Origin: an uncultured delta proteobacterium
GTDB taxonomy: Bacteria; Desulfobacterota; Desulfovibrionia; Desulfovibrionales; Desulfovibrionaceae
DNA: 64,000 nucleotides
NCBI GenBank assembly: GCA_903835685.1
Contig: CAILNX010000043.1
Location: 62,001 to 126,000, forward strand
Direction: 5' to 3'
The position numbers were made by a program, and so were the translations under genes. Positions 48,650-56,841 of the stretch are shown here, one piece after another. Position 1 is the stretch's first letter. Each line of letters starts with the position of its first letter. A model generated the notes under the pieces. It worked only from the letters and a program-made list of their open reading frames with translations. It searched no databases and had not been told where the DNA came from.

Positions 48650-49044
48650 AAATCCTGCTCGTGGATGACGAGGCGGATTTCCTGGAAACCTTGAGCAAGC
48701 GCCTGACCCGGCGCGGGCTTGACGTGTCCAAGGCCTCCAACGGACGCGACGCCCTGACCTTTCTTGAGGGTCAGGGCGTGGACGCCGTGGTCCTGGACGT
48801 GAAGATGCCGGGGCTCTCAGGCATCGAGGTCCTGCGGGAGATCAAATCCCGCTGGCCCAGTACCGAGGTGATCATGCTCTCGGGGCACGCCGATGTGCAG
48901 GTGGCGGTCAAGGGCCTGGAAATGGGGGCCTTCGACTATCTCATGAAGCCCACGGACATCGAGGAACTCCTTTACAAGCTCCAGGATGCGGCCAAGCGCC
49001 GGGCACTTGGGGAGAAGCAGACCGGGGAGAAACCGGTTGAATAG
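48646..49044 (+). CDS. CheY-like response regulator
   Basis: A 132-residue receiver domain with no output domain. The acidic pair is DDEAD near residues 7-9, phospho-Asp in VVLDVKMPG near residue 51, Ser in MLSGH near residue 79, and Lys in LMKPTD near residue 102. All key residues are intact, unlike the preceding gene. It overlaps that gene by 4 bases (ATGA) and is followed after 120 bases by the carrier gene, so it probably controls or is coregulated with transport. Confidence 0.88.
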   Translation: MKILLVDDEADFLETLSKRLTRRGLDVSKASNGRDALTFLEGQGVDAVVLDVKMPGLSGIEVLREIKSRWPSTEVIMLSGHADVQVAVKGLEMGAFDYLMKPTDIEELLYKLQDAAKRRALGEKQTGEKPVE

Positions 49045-49164
49045 GCATGGCCTTCACCGGGTTGGTTCGGCCCGGGAGCCACAACGGCTGGGGCGACAAC
49101 CGAGAGGAAACGACGCGGCCCGACAGGGCTGTTTCGAACTGAAATCTCAAGGGAGGTTTACGAG

Positions 49165-50427
49165 ATGGGTTTTGGAAGAGACGTATTTGAATTTCTGAAA
49201 CAAGGGTCGATTGCCCACGCCAAATGGGACCTGGAAGTATCGCTGTCCATTGTCCGGAACAGGAAGAAGATGCTGTTCCTGGGACTGCTGCTGCTTCCGA
49301 TCCTGTGCGTGTCCTTTGTCGAGGCTGGCGACATGCTGGGCGGCAAGACCGCCTATGCCCCGGCCTTCTACACCACCACCATCTTTGTCGTGTCCATCGC
49401 CGTGGGCCTGGCCGCCGGTCTCATCACCGGCTGCATCGGCGCGGGCGGCGGGTTCATCATCACCCCGGCCCTTATGGCCGCGGGCGTCAAGGGCATCCTG
49501 GCCGTGGGCACGGACCTGTTCCACATCTTCGCCAAGGCCATCATGGGCACGGCGGTGCACAAGAAGCTGGGCAACGTGTCCGGAAAGTTGGCCATCGCCT
49601 TTCTGGTCGGGTCCGGCGGCGGCACGTTCATCGGCGGGGCCATCAACAAGGGCCTGTACAACACCGACCCCCTGCTCTCGGAAATGTTCATCAGCGGCAT
49701 CTACGCGGTGCTCCTGGGTTTCCTCGGCTTCTACGCCATGTTCGACTTCCTCAAATCCCGCAAGGGCGCGGCGGCTGATTCCGGCGGGCACGGCGACTCC
49801 CACGGCGGCCCTTCGGGCACCACGGGCCTGGCCACCAAGATCCAGGCCATGAACATCCCGCCCATGATCACCTTTGACGAGGACTTCGTGCCCGGCGGCA
49901 AGAAGATCTCCGGCTGGGTCGTGGCTGCTGGCGGCTTGGTCGTCGGCATCCTGGCCGCCATCATGGGCGTGGGCGGCGGCTTCATCACCTTCCCCATGTT
50001 CGTGTACATCTTCGGCGTGTCCTCCATGACCACCGTGGGTACGGACATCCTCCAGATCATCTTCACGGCGGGCCTGGGCGCCATCGCCCAGTACGCCATC
50101 TACGGCTACGTGTTCTACACCCTGGCCATGGGCATGCTGCTCGGCTCGCTCCTGGGCATCCAGGTCGGGGCCCTGACCACCAAGGTGGTCAAGGGCATCC
50201 ACATCCGCGGCTTCTACGCCATGTCCATCATCGCCGGCTTCATCAACCGGGTGGCCACCCTGCCCAAGAAGTTCGTGGAGATGGAGATGATCGACCTGTC
50301 CAAGGAACTGGTGAACTCCATCGAGTTCGTGGGCAACATCGTGTTCTGGATCGTGGTGGCCGTCTTCGGCCTCTGGGTGTTCGGGAAATTCTTCGCCAAT
50401 ATCGGCTCGCTGCGCGAGGAGGGCTAA
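49165..50427 (+). CDS. TauE/SafE (DUF81) family anion carrier
   Basis: A 420-residue inner-membrane protein with about nine helices in two halves. Each half contains the family repeat: GCIGAGGGFIITPAL near residue 92 and GVGGGFITFPMF near residue 270, which form the substrate path. The family exports or imports sulfite, sulfoacetate or similar anions, and members are regarded as candidate sulfate carriers in sulfate reducers. The ATG follows GGGAGG. The neighbouring receivers and the sigma-54 promoter imply nutrient- or stress-dependent expression; direction of transport is unknown. Confidence 0.88.
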   Translation: MGFGRDVFEFLKQGSIAHAKWDLEVSLSIVRNRKKMLFLGLLLLPILCVSFVEAGDMLGGKTAYAPAFYTTTIFVVSIAVGLAAGLITGCIGAGGGFIITPALMAAGVKGILAVGTDLFHIFAKAIMGTAVHKKLGNVSGKLAIAFLVGSGGGTFIGGAINKGLYNTDPLLSEMFISGIYAVLLGFLGFYAMFDFLKSRKGAAADSGGHGDSHGGPSGTTGLATKIQAMNIPPMITFDEDFVPGGKKISGWVVAAGGLVVGILAAIMGVGGGFITFPMFVYIFGVSSMTTVGTDILQIIFTAGLGAIAQYAIYGYVFYTLAMGMLLGSLLGIQVGALTTKVVKGIHIRGFYAMSIIAGFINRVATLPKKFVEMEMIDLSKELVNSIEFVGNIVFWIVVAVFGLWVFGKFFANIGSLREEG

Positions 50428-50429
50428 CC

Positions 50430-51158
50430 ATGTTATTCCACAATAAAAAGAACTTCGCCAAGGGCTTGGCCCTTCTGGTTTCCTTCACCGTGGTGCTTGT
50501 GCTCATCTTCTCGCCGGTGTTCAACAACGACGCGGGAGAGAAACAGAACGGCCTGGAATACGCCGACGACCTGTTCAACAAGCTGGCCAAGGGCTCGTCC
50601 TACTTCATCCCGGAAATGGCCAAGAACGTGGATAAGTTCAAGGGCAAGGCCATTGACGTGACCGTGAAGCTCAAGGACCCGGCCATGGTGGCTGACGCCA
50701 CCAAGATTCTGGCCATCGCCGGGGTCGCGGCTCAACCCAAGGACGGCAGCCTCCAGGTCAGCGGCGACCTGTCCAAGGTGCTCACCCTGGCCCTGGCCGC
50801 CTCGGACAAGATGTACAACAACGACATTGCTGGCGTGTCCGCCCTGTTCGAGAACATGGACGGCCAGAAGGCCATGAAGGTTCTGTGGAACGTGCAGAAC
50901 ATGATGGTCAAGGAGCTGCAGAAGGCCAAGATGATCGAAGAGGCTGGCGTGGTAAAGCGGGTGAACGAGAAAGGCATCGAGCCCGCCTTCAACTTCTACG
51001 GGATCAAGGCCGAGAACATCATGACCAAGATCCCCCTGGCCGCCGGTCTCCTCATCTTCTACGTGGTCTACACCATGTGGTACGGCTACGCCATCTTCGA
51101 CATGTTCGACGGTATTGGCCTGTCCATGAAGAAGTCCAAGGTCAAGAAGGAAGTGTAA
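50430..51158 (+). CDS. Hypothetical two-helix membrane protein linked to the TauE/SafE carrier
   Basis: A 242-residue protein. Helix 1 lies at residues 10-31, helix 2 near residues 202-225, and the 170 residues between them, rich in Lys, Ala and Met, should be periplasmic. No known domain is recognised. It starts 2 bases after the carrier stop, so the two proteins are made together and may form a complex. The short cytoplasmic tail is basic (MKKSKVKKEV). A terminator ends the operon 25 bases later. Confidence 0.7.
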   Translation: MLFHNKKNFAKGLALLVSFTVVLVLIFSPVFNNDAGEKQNGLEYADDLFNKLAKGSSYFIPEMAKNVDKFKGKAIDVTVKLKDPAMVADATKILAIAGVAAQPKDGSLQVSGDLSKVLTLALAASDKMYNNDIAGVSALFENMDGQKAMKVLWNVQNMMVKELQKAKMIEEAGVVKRVNEKGIEPAFNFYGIKAENIMTKIPLAAGLLIFYVVYTMWYGYAIFDMFDGIGLSMKKSKVKKEV

Positions 51159-51183
51159 GACTTCCCGCGCGACAAGGTATGAC

Positions 51184-51216
51184 GCCCCCGGGAGGTATCT
51201 TCCGGGGGCTTTTTTA
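51184..51216 (+). terminator. Terminator of the receiver-carrier operon
   Basis: GCCCCCGG (51184-51191) pairs with CCGGGGGC (51202-51209), followed by seven T. Confidence 0.92.
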
Positions 51217-51356
51217 TTCTCACAAATCTGTCACAACGGCGTCAGGTCCATTCCAGGTCAGGCCAAATACACCGCGCCCGCTTCCCGCCTGGGCCAACGC
51301 CACTGCCCGGGGCTTGGCCAGGGTCTTGGGACCATACCGCATCTGTCGCAAGATTC

Positions 51357-51386
51357 TGGACAAGATCGGGCCATTGCGGGTATAAT
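51357..51386 (+). promoter_or_regulatory. Sigma-70-type promoter of the P-II gene
   Basis: TGGACA (51357-51362) and a perfect TATAAT (51381-51386) with an 18-base spacer, 81 bases before the start codon. A sigma-54 promoter was looked for and not found here. Confidence 0.65.
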
Positions 51387-51407
51387 CCAGCGAGGAAACA
51401 ACGTTGA

Positions 51408-51806
<399 letters not shown>

Positions 51807-52179
51807 TCGCCTGGCCCTTCGGGCGCCAGGGGGGGGCCGCATTCCCCTGCCGCCCGGGCAGGCCCCGTCCCGGGTTGTTCCGGAGCCTGGCCCCTGGCCG
51901 CAAACAGACCACCTGCCCCGCCAGAAGAGGGGTAAATGACACTATTGAATATTCAACAAAAACAACCAGACTCAACGACAAAATAATACACAAAAATGTT
52001 ATTTTCAACCAGATGACAGCCGGTGGTTTCACATATATGTAGCTTTTCTGCCAATCCCTGTTTGCCTGCCTCTGAAATAAAATCATTCCCCCAATTTTAT
52101 CTCATGATTCAAGCTGGTTGAAAAATCGAAAAAACCTGGCTGCACCATGCCCGGGCATCACCCTTGCATTGCCCCAGGC
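51807..52179 (+). other. Intergenic region upstream of the NifA-like gene
   Basis: No gene is seen in these 373 bases. The first 120 are GC-rich with a hairpin near 51812-51832 that lacks a T run. From about 51935 to 52130 the sequence is very AT-rich. It contains TTGAATATTCAA (51945-51956), a perfect 12-bp palindrome, ATTTTCAACCAG (52001-52012), and TTCAA-5-TTGAA (52108-52122), whose right part is the inverse of the second. These may be regulator sites for nifA. No sigma-54 promoter was found. Confidence 0.45.
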
Positions 52180-53745
52180 ATGACCACCACTGTCACCAGC
52201 CTGGAGCTTCAAGTCCTCTCCTCCATCAGCGGCATCATCGACAAGGCCTTGAGCCTGGACGAGGCCTTGAATGAGGTGCTGAAAATCCTCTCCGAGAACC
52301 TGAGCATGAAGCGGGCCACCATCACCTTGGAGGACCGGACCACCGGCACCCTGATCATCTGGGCCTCCCACGGGCTCTCCCCCGAGGAACAGAGCCGGGG
52401 GGTGTACCGGCTGGACGAGGGCGTCACCGGGAACATCTTCCGCACGGCCAAGCCCTACTGCGTGCGGGACGTGCGCAAGGACCCCCTGTTTCTGGACCGC
52501 ACCCGGGCCAGGAAGACCGAAACCCGGGCCGTATCCTTCATCGGCGTGCCCATCATGCTGCACGGCAAGCCCATCGGCGTGCTCAACGTGGACCGCCTGT
52601 TCGGGGACGAGGTGTCCTTTGCCGAGGACGTGCGCCTGCTCACGGTCGTAGCCACCCTGATCGCCCAGTTCATCAGCTTGAACGACCAGGTGGAGGAGCG
52701 GGTGGAAGGGCTCAAGATGGAGAACGTCTGGCTCAAATCCCGGCTGTCGCTGGGCTCGGGCGGGCCGTACATCGTGGGTTCCAGCCAGGCCATGCAGGAC
52801 GTGCAGCGCAAAATCGAGCGGGTGGCCGCGACCAAGGCCACGGTCCTGCTTCTGGGCGAGTCCGGCACGGGCAAGACCTTGATCGCCCACACCATCCACG
52901 ACCTTTCCGACCGCAAGACCTTCCCCTTCATCAAGGTCAATTGCGCGGCCATCCCGGACACGCTCATCGAGTCAGAGCTCTTTGGCCACGAGCGGGGGGC
53001 CTACACCGGGGCCACCTCGGCCAAGCCCGGCCGCTTCGAGGACGCCCACAAGGGCACCATCTTCCTGGACGAGATCGGGGAGCTGCCCCTGGCCGTGCAG
53101 GCCAAGCTCCTGCGCGTGCTCCAGGACCGGGAGTTTGAGCGCCTGGGCTCCAACGCCACCAAGAAGGTGGACGTGCGCATCATCACGGCCACGAACAAGG
53201 ACCTGGAGCGCCTGGTGGAGGCCGACCTGTTCCGGGCCGACCTGTTCTACCGGCTGAAAGTCTTCCCCATCCAGGTCCCGCCCCTGCGCGAGCGGCCCGA
53301 GGACATCCCCAAGCTCCTGAACCACTTCCTCCAGAAGGCGGCCAAGGAGTACAACCGCTCCCTGTCCTTCACCCCCGAGGCCTTGGCCCTGCTCAAGGCC
53401 CATCCCTGGCCGGGAAACGCCCGGGAGATGGAGAACCTGGTGGAGCGGCTGGTCATCATGGTGGACGGGGTGAGGATCGCGGCCGAGCATGTCCGGGCCT
53501 GCATGGACGAGGGCCAGCGCGAGATCCCGGCCCCCACGGTCCAGGCCGCCTCCCTGCCCAAGCCCCTGCGGGAGTTGGAGCGCGACGAGGTGGTGGCCGC
53601 CCTGCGCCGCAACGGCTGGGTCCAGCACCAGGCCGCCCGGGAACTGGCCATCACCGACCGCCAGATGGGCTACCGGGTCAAGAAGTACCAGTTGGACGTG
53701 GTCATCGCCACGGAGCGCATGCGCCTGCGCACGGCGCTACGCTGA
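52180..53745 (+). CDS. nifA: Sigma-54-dependent activator, NifA type (GAF - AAA+ - Fis)
   Basis: A 521-residue enhancer-binding protein. Residues 15-170 form a GAF domain. The AAA+ domain has Walker A GESGTGKT near 226-233, the sigma-54-contacting loop GAYTGA near 273-278 (Tyr replaces the usual Phe), and Walker [13 protein letters not shown] Fis-type helix-turn-helix lies near 484-505 ([16 protein letters not shown]). The Cys-rich linker of oxygen-sensing NifA proteins is absent. Its place beside P-II and nif genes supports the NifA call; another sigma-54 activator remains possible. Start could also be 52147; neither has a strong ribosome site. Confidence 0.85.
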   Translation: MTTTVTSLELQVLSSISGIIDKALSLDEALNEVLKILSENLSMKRATITLEDRTTGTLIIWASHGLSPEEQSRGVYRLDEGVTGNIFRTAKPYCVRDVRKDPLFLDRTRARKTETRAVSFIGVPIMLHGKPIGVLNVDRLFGDEVSFAEDVRLLTVVATLIAQFISLNDQVEERVEGLKMENVWLKSRLSLGSGGPYIVGSSQAMQDVQRKIERVAATKATVLLLGESGTGKTLIAHTIHDLSDRKTFPFIKVNCAAIPDTLIESELFGHERGAYTGATSAKPGRFEDAHKGTIFLDEIGELPLAVQAKLLRVLQDREFERLGSNATKKVDVRIITATNKDLERLVEADLFRADLFYRLKVFPIQVPPLRERPEDIPKLLNHFLQKAAKEYNRSLSFTPEALALLKAHPWPGNAREMENLVERLVIMVDGVRIAAEHVRACMDEGQREIPAPTVQAASLPKPLRELERDEVVAALRRNGWVQHQAARELAITDRQMGYRVKKYQLDVVIATERMRLRTALR

Positions 53746-53761
53746 ATGAGGCAGACCAGGA

Positions 53762-53790
53762 AAGAAGAAGAATATTTTTAAAAAATATCG
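53762..53790. repeat. AT-rich element between convergent genes
   Basis: AAGAAGAAGAATATTTTT begins here, and its right part ATATTTTT-A-AAAAATAT is a 17-base palindrome. It resembles the left half of the palindrome at 41844 but lacks the matching right arm. It lies 17 bases after the nifA stop and about 40 from the ATPase stop on the other strand. Confidence 0.55.
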
Positions 53791-53828
53791 CGCATCGTAC
53801 TATAATTAAAAGCGATTTTATCTCATCC

Positions 53829-54605
53829 CTAGGCCAGGGGCTCCCCGGCCCGCAGTCTGGCCCGCATGACCCCGAAGACCTCCTCCAGAGAGGACAGCCG
53901 CTGCAAGACTCCCGCTTCTTCCGTGGTGCGGCGCAGGACCTTGCGCACGGCCCCGTTCTCGAACACCAGGCGGCGGTCGGCGGACAGGGCCAGGACCGGG
54001 TCGTGGGTGGCCATGACGATGATCTTGTCGCTTGAGGCCAGAAGTTTCATGGCCCGGCCCTTGTCGATACCCGCGTTCTCGATCTCGTCAATGAGCAGGA
54101 CCGGGGACCAACTGAGGAGGGCCGTGTCCGCGATCATCAGCGCCCGGGACTGACCGCCCGAGAGCTGGGTGAGCTGGGTCCCGGGGGCAAAGGGCTCCCC
54201 GGCCAGGGCGTTGGCGGCCGCGAACACCCGGTCCACCACGGCCTCCTGATCGTCCACCTCCCGGCTGGCGGCATGGGCGGCCAGGAAATCATCCACGCGC
54301 ATGTCCAAGACGAAATTCATGTTCTGGGTGAGCTGGGCCACCAGGCGGCCCTGAAGGGCGAAGCGCTCGTCGGACGTGGGCGGGGCCCCGTTCAGGAGCA
54401 CCCGGCGGCCCGTGGGCGTGTCCGCCTCGGCCAGGGACTCGATGTCCGAGAGGAAGCGGCTTTTCCCTGAGCCCGTGGGGCCGAGCAGGGCCGTGATCTG
54501 GCCGGGCGCAAGCACGATGTCCACGGCCTCGGCCAGGCCGCTCTTGTCCTGACCGGCCGTGACCGTGAGGCTGGCCAGGGTGGAGAAGCGGCGCTCAGCG
54601 GTCAT
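53829..54605 (-). CDS. ABC-type ATPase without a permease partner
   Basis: A 258-residue ABC ATPase. Walker A is GPTGSGKS (42-49), a Q-loop follows near residue 91, the signature is LSGGQ (148-152), Walker B is VLLIDEIENAG (169-179), which departs from the common LDEPT form, and the switch His is 201 in MATHDP. No membrane subunit gene is present on either side. It overlaps the GTPase gene upstream by 11 bases, so the two are translated together. The trio probably works in the cytoplasm; a role in metal or anion delivery to nitrogenase assembly is inferred from context only. Confidence 0.85.
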   Translation of the reverse strand: MTAERRFSTLASLTVTAGQDKSGLAEAVDIVLAPGQITALLGPTGSGKSRFLSDIESLAEADTPTGRRVLLNGAPPTSDERFALQGRLVAQLTQNMNFVLDMRVDDFLAAHAASREVDDQEAVVDRVFAAANALAGEPFAPGTQLTQLSGGQSRALMIADTALLSWSPVLLIDEIENAGIDKGRAMKLLASSDKIIVMATHDPVLALSADRRLVFENGAVRKVLRRTTEEAGVLQRLSSLEEVFGVMRARLRAGEPLA

Positions 54606-55290
54606 GGGAAAACACAACCTTTTTCACGTTTCCCTTCTGATAGCGGCCGCCGATGCGGGTCTCGCTCAGGCAATAGGAGCACACGGCCGCGGGCATGGTG
54701 AAGCGCAGCTTCATGTCCGCCACGCTTTCGATGTCCGGGGCCTGGGCCAGGATGGCGGCCAGTTCCCCGCAGCCCTGGCCGGTGAGGCCGTTTATGTGGC
54801 GGATGACCGCCCGGCCGTTCATCTGGCGGATGCGGTGGCGGTAGACCTCCCGCTCGGCCTGGGAGACCAGGTCGCCCTTGGTCACCAGGACCACGTCGGC
54901 CATGCGCAGCATAGGACCGATCTTCCCGGGCGCGTCGATGCCCATGAGATTGTCCACCACGCACAGGGCCAAGGCCCCGCGCAGGTGCGGGGAGCAGCGG
55001 CAGCACAGCCCGGCCGTCTCCAGCACGCAGCACTCGGCCCGGGCCTGACTGGCCCAGGCAAAGGCCTCCTCCAGGTTGGTGGCGTAGAAATGGTCCGGGC
55101 ACAGGCCCCCGGCCAGGGCCACGACCACGGGAATCCCGGCTGCCCGGTACACCTCGTCGTCCCGGGTCTGGAGGCAGTCGAACTTGACCACGGCGCAGGC
55201 CACCCCGGACTGCGCAAGCTTTTGGCAGGTCCGGCTCATGACCGAGGTCTTGCCGCAGGACGGGGGTCCGGCCACAGTGACCAGCTTCAC
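54595..55290 (-). CDS. Cys-rich P-loop GTPase (G3E/HypB-like) near nifB
   Basis: A 231-residue nucleotide-binding protein. Walker A is GPPSCGKTS (8-16), switch-like Asp residues lie at 39 and 44-45, and the base-recognition motif is TKGD (137-140). It has two Cys clusters, CCRC at 96-99 and CSYC at 204-207, and many other Cys. The general plan recalls HypB, UreG and CobW metallochaperone GTPases, where a Cys motif near the P-loop domain binds metal, but it is not a close match to any of them. It starts at GTG, overlapping the stop of the binding-protein gene (GTGA), behind a GGAGG site. Confidence 0.75.
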   Translation of the reverse strand: MKLVTVAGPPSCGKTSVMSRTCQKLAQSGVACAVVKFDCLQTRDDEVYRAAGIPVVVALAGGLCPDHFYATNLEEAFAWASQARAECCVLETAGLCCRCSPHLRGALALCVVDNLMGIDAPGKIGPMLRMADVVLVTKGDLVSQAEREVYRHRIRQMNGRAVIRHINGLTGQGCGELAAILAQAPDIESVADMKLRFTMPAAVCSYCLSETRIGGRYQKGNVKKVVFSHDR

Positions 55291-56315
55291 GCCCCCTCCT
55301 TCTGCACCTGGCGGAACAGGGCGGCCATCTCGTCGCGCAGGCGGTTCACCTCGTGGGCGGCGACAAAGTCCCAGCCCAGCCATTTGATCCGGGCCTCGGA
55401 CGGAAACAGGGAGGGGCCGGTGTCGCCCAGGGGCATGAACAGCCGGGCGCTCTCGATGGCCGGGAATCCTTGGGTGAAAAAAGTGATGAGCGGGGCCAGG
55501 CGCGCCCGCTCCTTCTTGCGGGCCAGGAAATACAGGGGACTGGCGGCCGCGCCGTCCTTGGGCCAGATGACCCGCACATGGGGCGGGTGCTTGGTGCTCA
55601 AGGCGAAGAACACGGGCATGATGGAGATGGCCCCGGCTGCGGCGTCAGACCCACCGGCCAGCTTGGCCAGGGTGGAGGAATGGGCCAGGCCCTTGGTGTT
55701 CTTGGCCAAGGCCCGGATGCCTTCCGGGCCGAAATCCTTGTAGATGTTCAGGAGCACGGCGTCGGCCATGTCGTCCCCGTCCCCGCACATGACGATCTTC
55801 CCCTGATAGCGCGGATGGAGCAGATCCTCCCAGGCCCGGGGCAGGGGCAGGCCGCTTAAGGACTTCTCGTCCACCACCAGGATGTACGGCGTGACCCCGT
55901 ACACCGTGTAGCAGCCCGCCGGATCAAGGAGCCCGGCCTGCTCGTACAGGGGGTTCACCTTGTCCGGCAGCACGGCCTGGAACACCCCGGCGGACACGTG
56001 GCGGTCCACGAACTCCTTGCGCCAGAAATCCCCGAACCCGATGGAGGCGATGACCCCGGGCAGCCGGTCCGGGTCGCGCTCCTGGTACACCGGGTCATAG
56101 GGGTCGATGGAGGTGCAGCCCATGGGGATGTGTACCCGAAGCGGCCCGTTCTCGTCCGCGTGTTCCTGGGCGATGGACTCCACGGCGTCCCGCACCGAGA
56201 GCTTCACCGGGCAGGGGGCGTAGAGCAGCAGGTCCACGGGCTTGTCCGGCCCCGGCTCCGAATCCTCCCGGCCCATGCGGCGGATGGAGACCATCAGATC
56301 CTCAAGTCCGCTCAT
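55287..56315 (-). CDS. Substrate-binding-protein fold lacking a signal peptide
   Basis: A 342-residue protein resembling type II periplasmic binding proteins (iron or molybdate type): LLYAPCPVKLS near residues 30-40, a TVYGVTPYILVVDE hinge strand near 130, and a second lobe ending near residue 330. The N-terminus is polar (SGLEDLMVSIRRMG) with no Sec signal, lipobox or membrane helix, so it should stay in the cytoplasm. This is unusual for the fold. The conserved Cys in APCPVK and one in PMGCTS could take part in ligand binding. The ATG at 56315 follows GGAG; it begins the three-gene coupled set. Confidence 0.75.
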   Translation of the reverse strand: MSGLEDLMVSIRRMGREDSEPGPDKPVDLLLYAPCPVKLSVRDAVESIAQEHADENGPLRVHIPMGCTSIDPYDPVYQERDPDRLPGVIASIGFGDFWRKEFVDRHVSAGVFQAVLPDKVNPLYEQAGLLDPAGCYTVYGVTPYILVVDEKSLSGLPLPRAWEDLLHPRYQGKIVMCGDGDDMADAVLLNIYKDFGPEGIRALAKNTKGLAHSSTLAKLAGGSDAAAGAISIMPVFFALSTKHPPHVRVIWPKDGAAASPLYFLARKKERARLAPLITFFTQGFPAIESARLFMPLGDTGPSLFPSEARIKWLGWDFVAAHEVNRLRDEMAALFRQVQKEGA

Positions 56316-56353
56316 ACTCACTCCAAGGCCCTTGGCGGCCGGGTCACAGGGGG

Positions 56354-56384
56354 AAAAGGGGGCCGGATGCTTACATCCGGCCCC
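56354..56384 (-). terminator. Terminator between the nif run and the ABC/GTPase trio
   Basis: GGGGCCGGATG and CATCCGGCCCC (56359-56369 and 56374-56384) form a perfect 11-bp stem with a 4-base loop, followed by CTTTT on the minus strand. It lies about 160 bases after the 84-residue gene and just before the trio, so the trio may need its own promoter or antitermination. Confidence 0.88.
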
Positions 56385-56540
56385 GGGAATCAGGCGTCAG
56401 CGGAGCGTTCACGCCTTTGGCGGGCCGCAGAACCCCGGTATCGGCGTCCGGGTCCCGGAACACGATGACCTCGGCCAGTGGAGGTAGGTAAGACCAGCCG
56501 TGGCCCTCGGGTCCCGGGCAGCGGTCCCGGAAACGCGGTT

Positions 56541-56795
56541 CTAATCCTCGGTTTCCCCGTAGGTGCGCACGCTGGCGATCTGACACCAGTCATAATAGGT
56601 GTTGACCATCTCCTTGCCTTTCTTCTCGGTGATGCGCAGAAACTCTTCGCCCAGAAAAATGGTGGCTGACTCATAGATCCGGCCCTCGTTGATCTGAAGT
56701 TTCAGGCCCTTGCGGGTCTTGCGGGACAGGGTCCCATGCACCGGGGTGGAGGCGTATTCAAAGGCTTTTTCCCAGGTGGTCTTGGCTGTGGCCAT
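56541..56795 (-). CDS. 84-residue protein of unknown function after nifB
   Basis: A small soluble protein I do not recognise. It begins TTWEKAFEYASTPVHGTLSR, has a basic middle, then an acidic C-terminal half with EEFLRITEKKGKE and a single Cys in YDWCQIASV. It starts 46 bases after nifB with a GAGG site and appears to be the last gene of the nif transcript before the terminator. Position argues for a role in nitrogenase maturation or regulation, but no motif shows it. Confidence 0.7.
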   Translation of the reverse strand: MATAKTTWEKAFEYASTPVHGTLSRKTRKGLKLQINEGRIYESATIFLGEEFLRITEKKGKEMVNTYYDWCQIASVRTYGETED

Positions 56796-56841
56796 GTCAG
56801 GTCCTCACTTGGTTGCAGGTTTCGATCTGAACGAATTGAAA

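Noticed and set aside
51322-51340. Possible sigma-54 promoter before the P-II gene
   Set aside because: The GG to GC spacing is 9 or 8 bases rather than 10, and a sigma-70-type promoter fits better.
51812-51832. Hairpin after the P-II gene as terminator
   Set aside because: The stem has a bulge and is followed by G residues, not by a T run.
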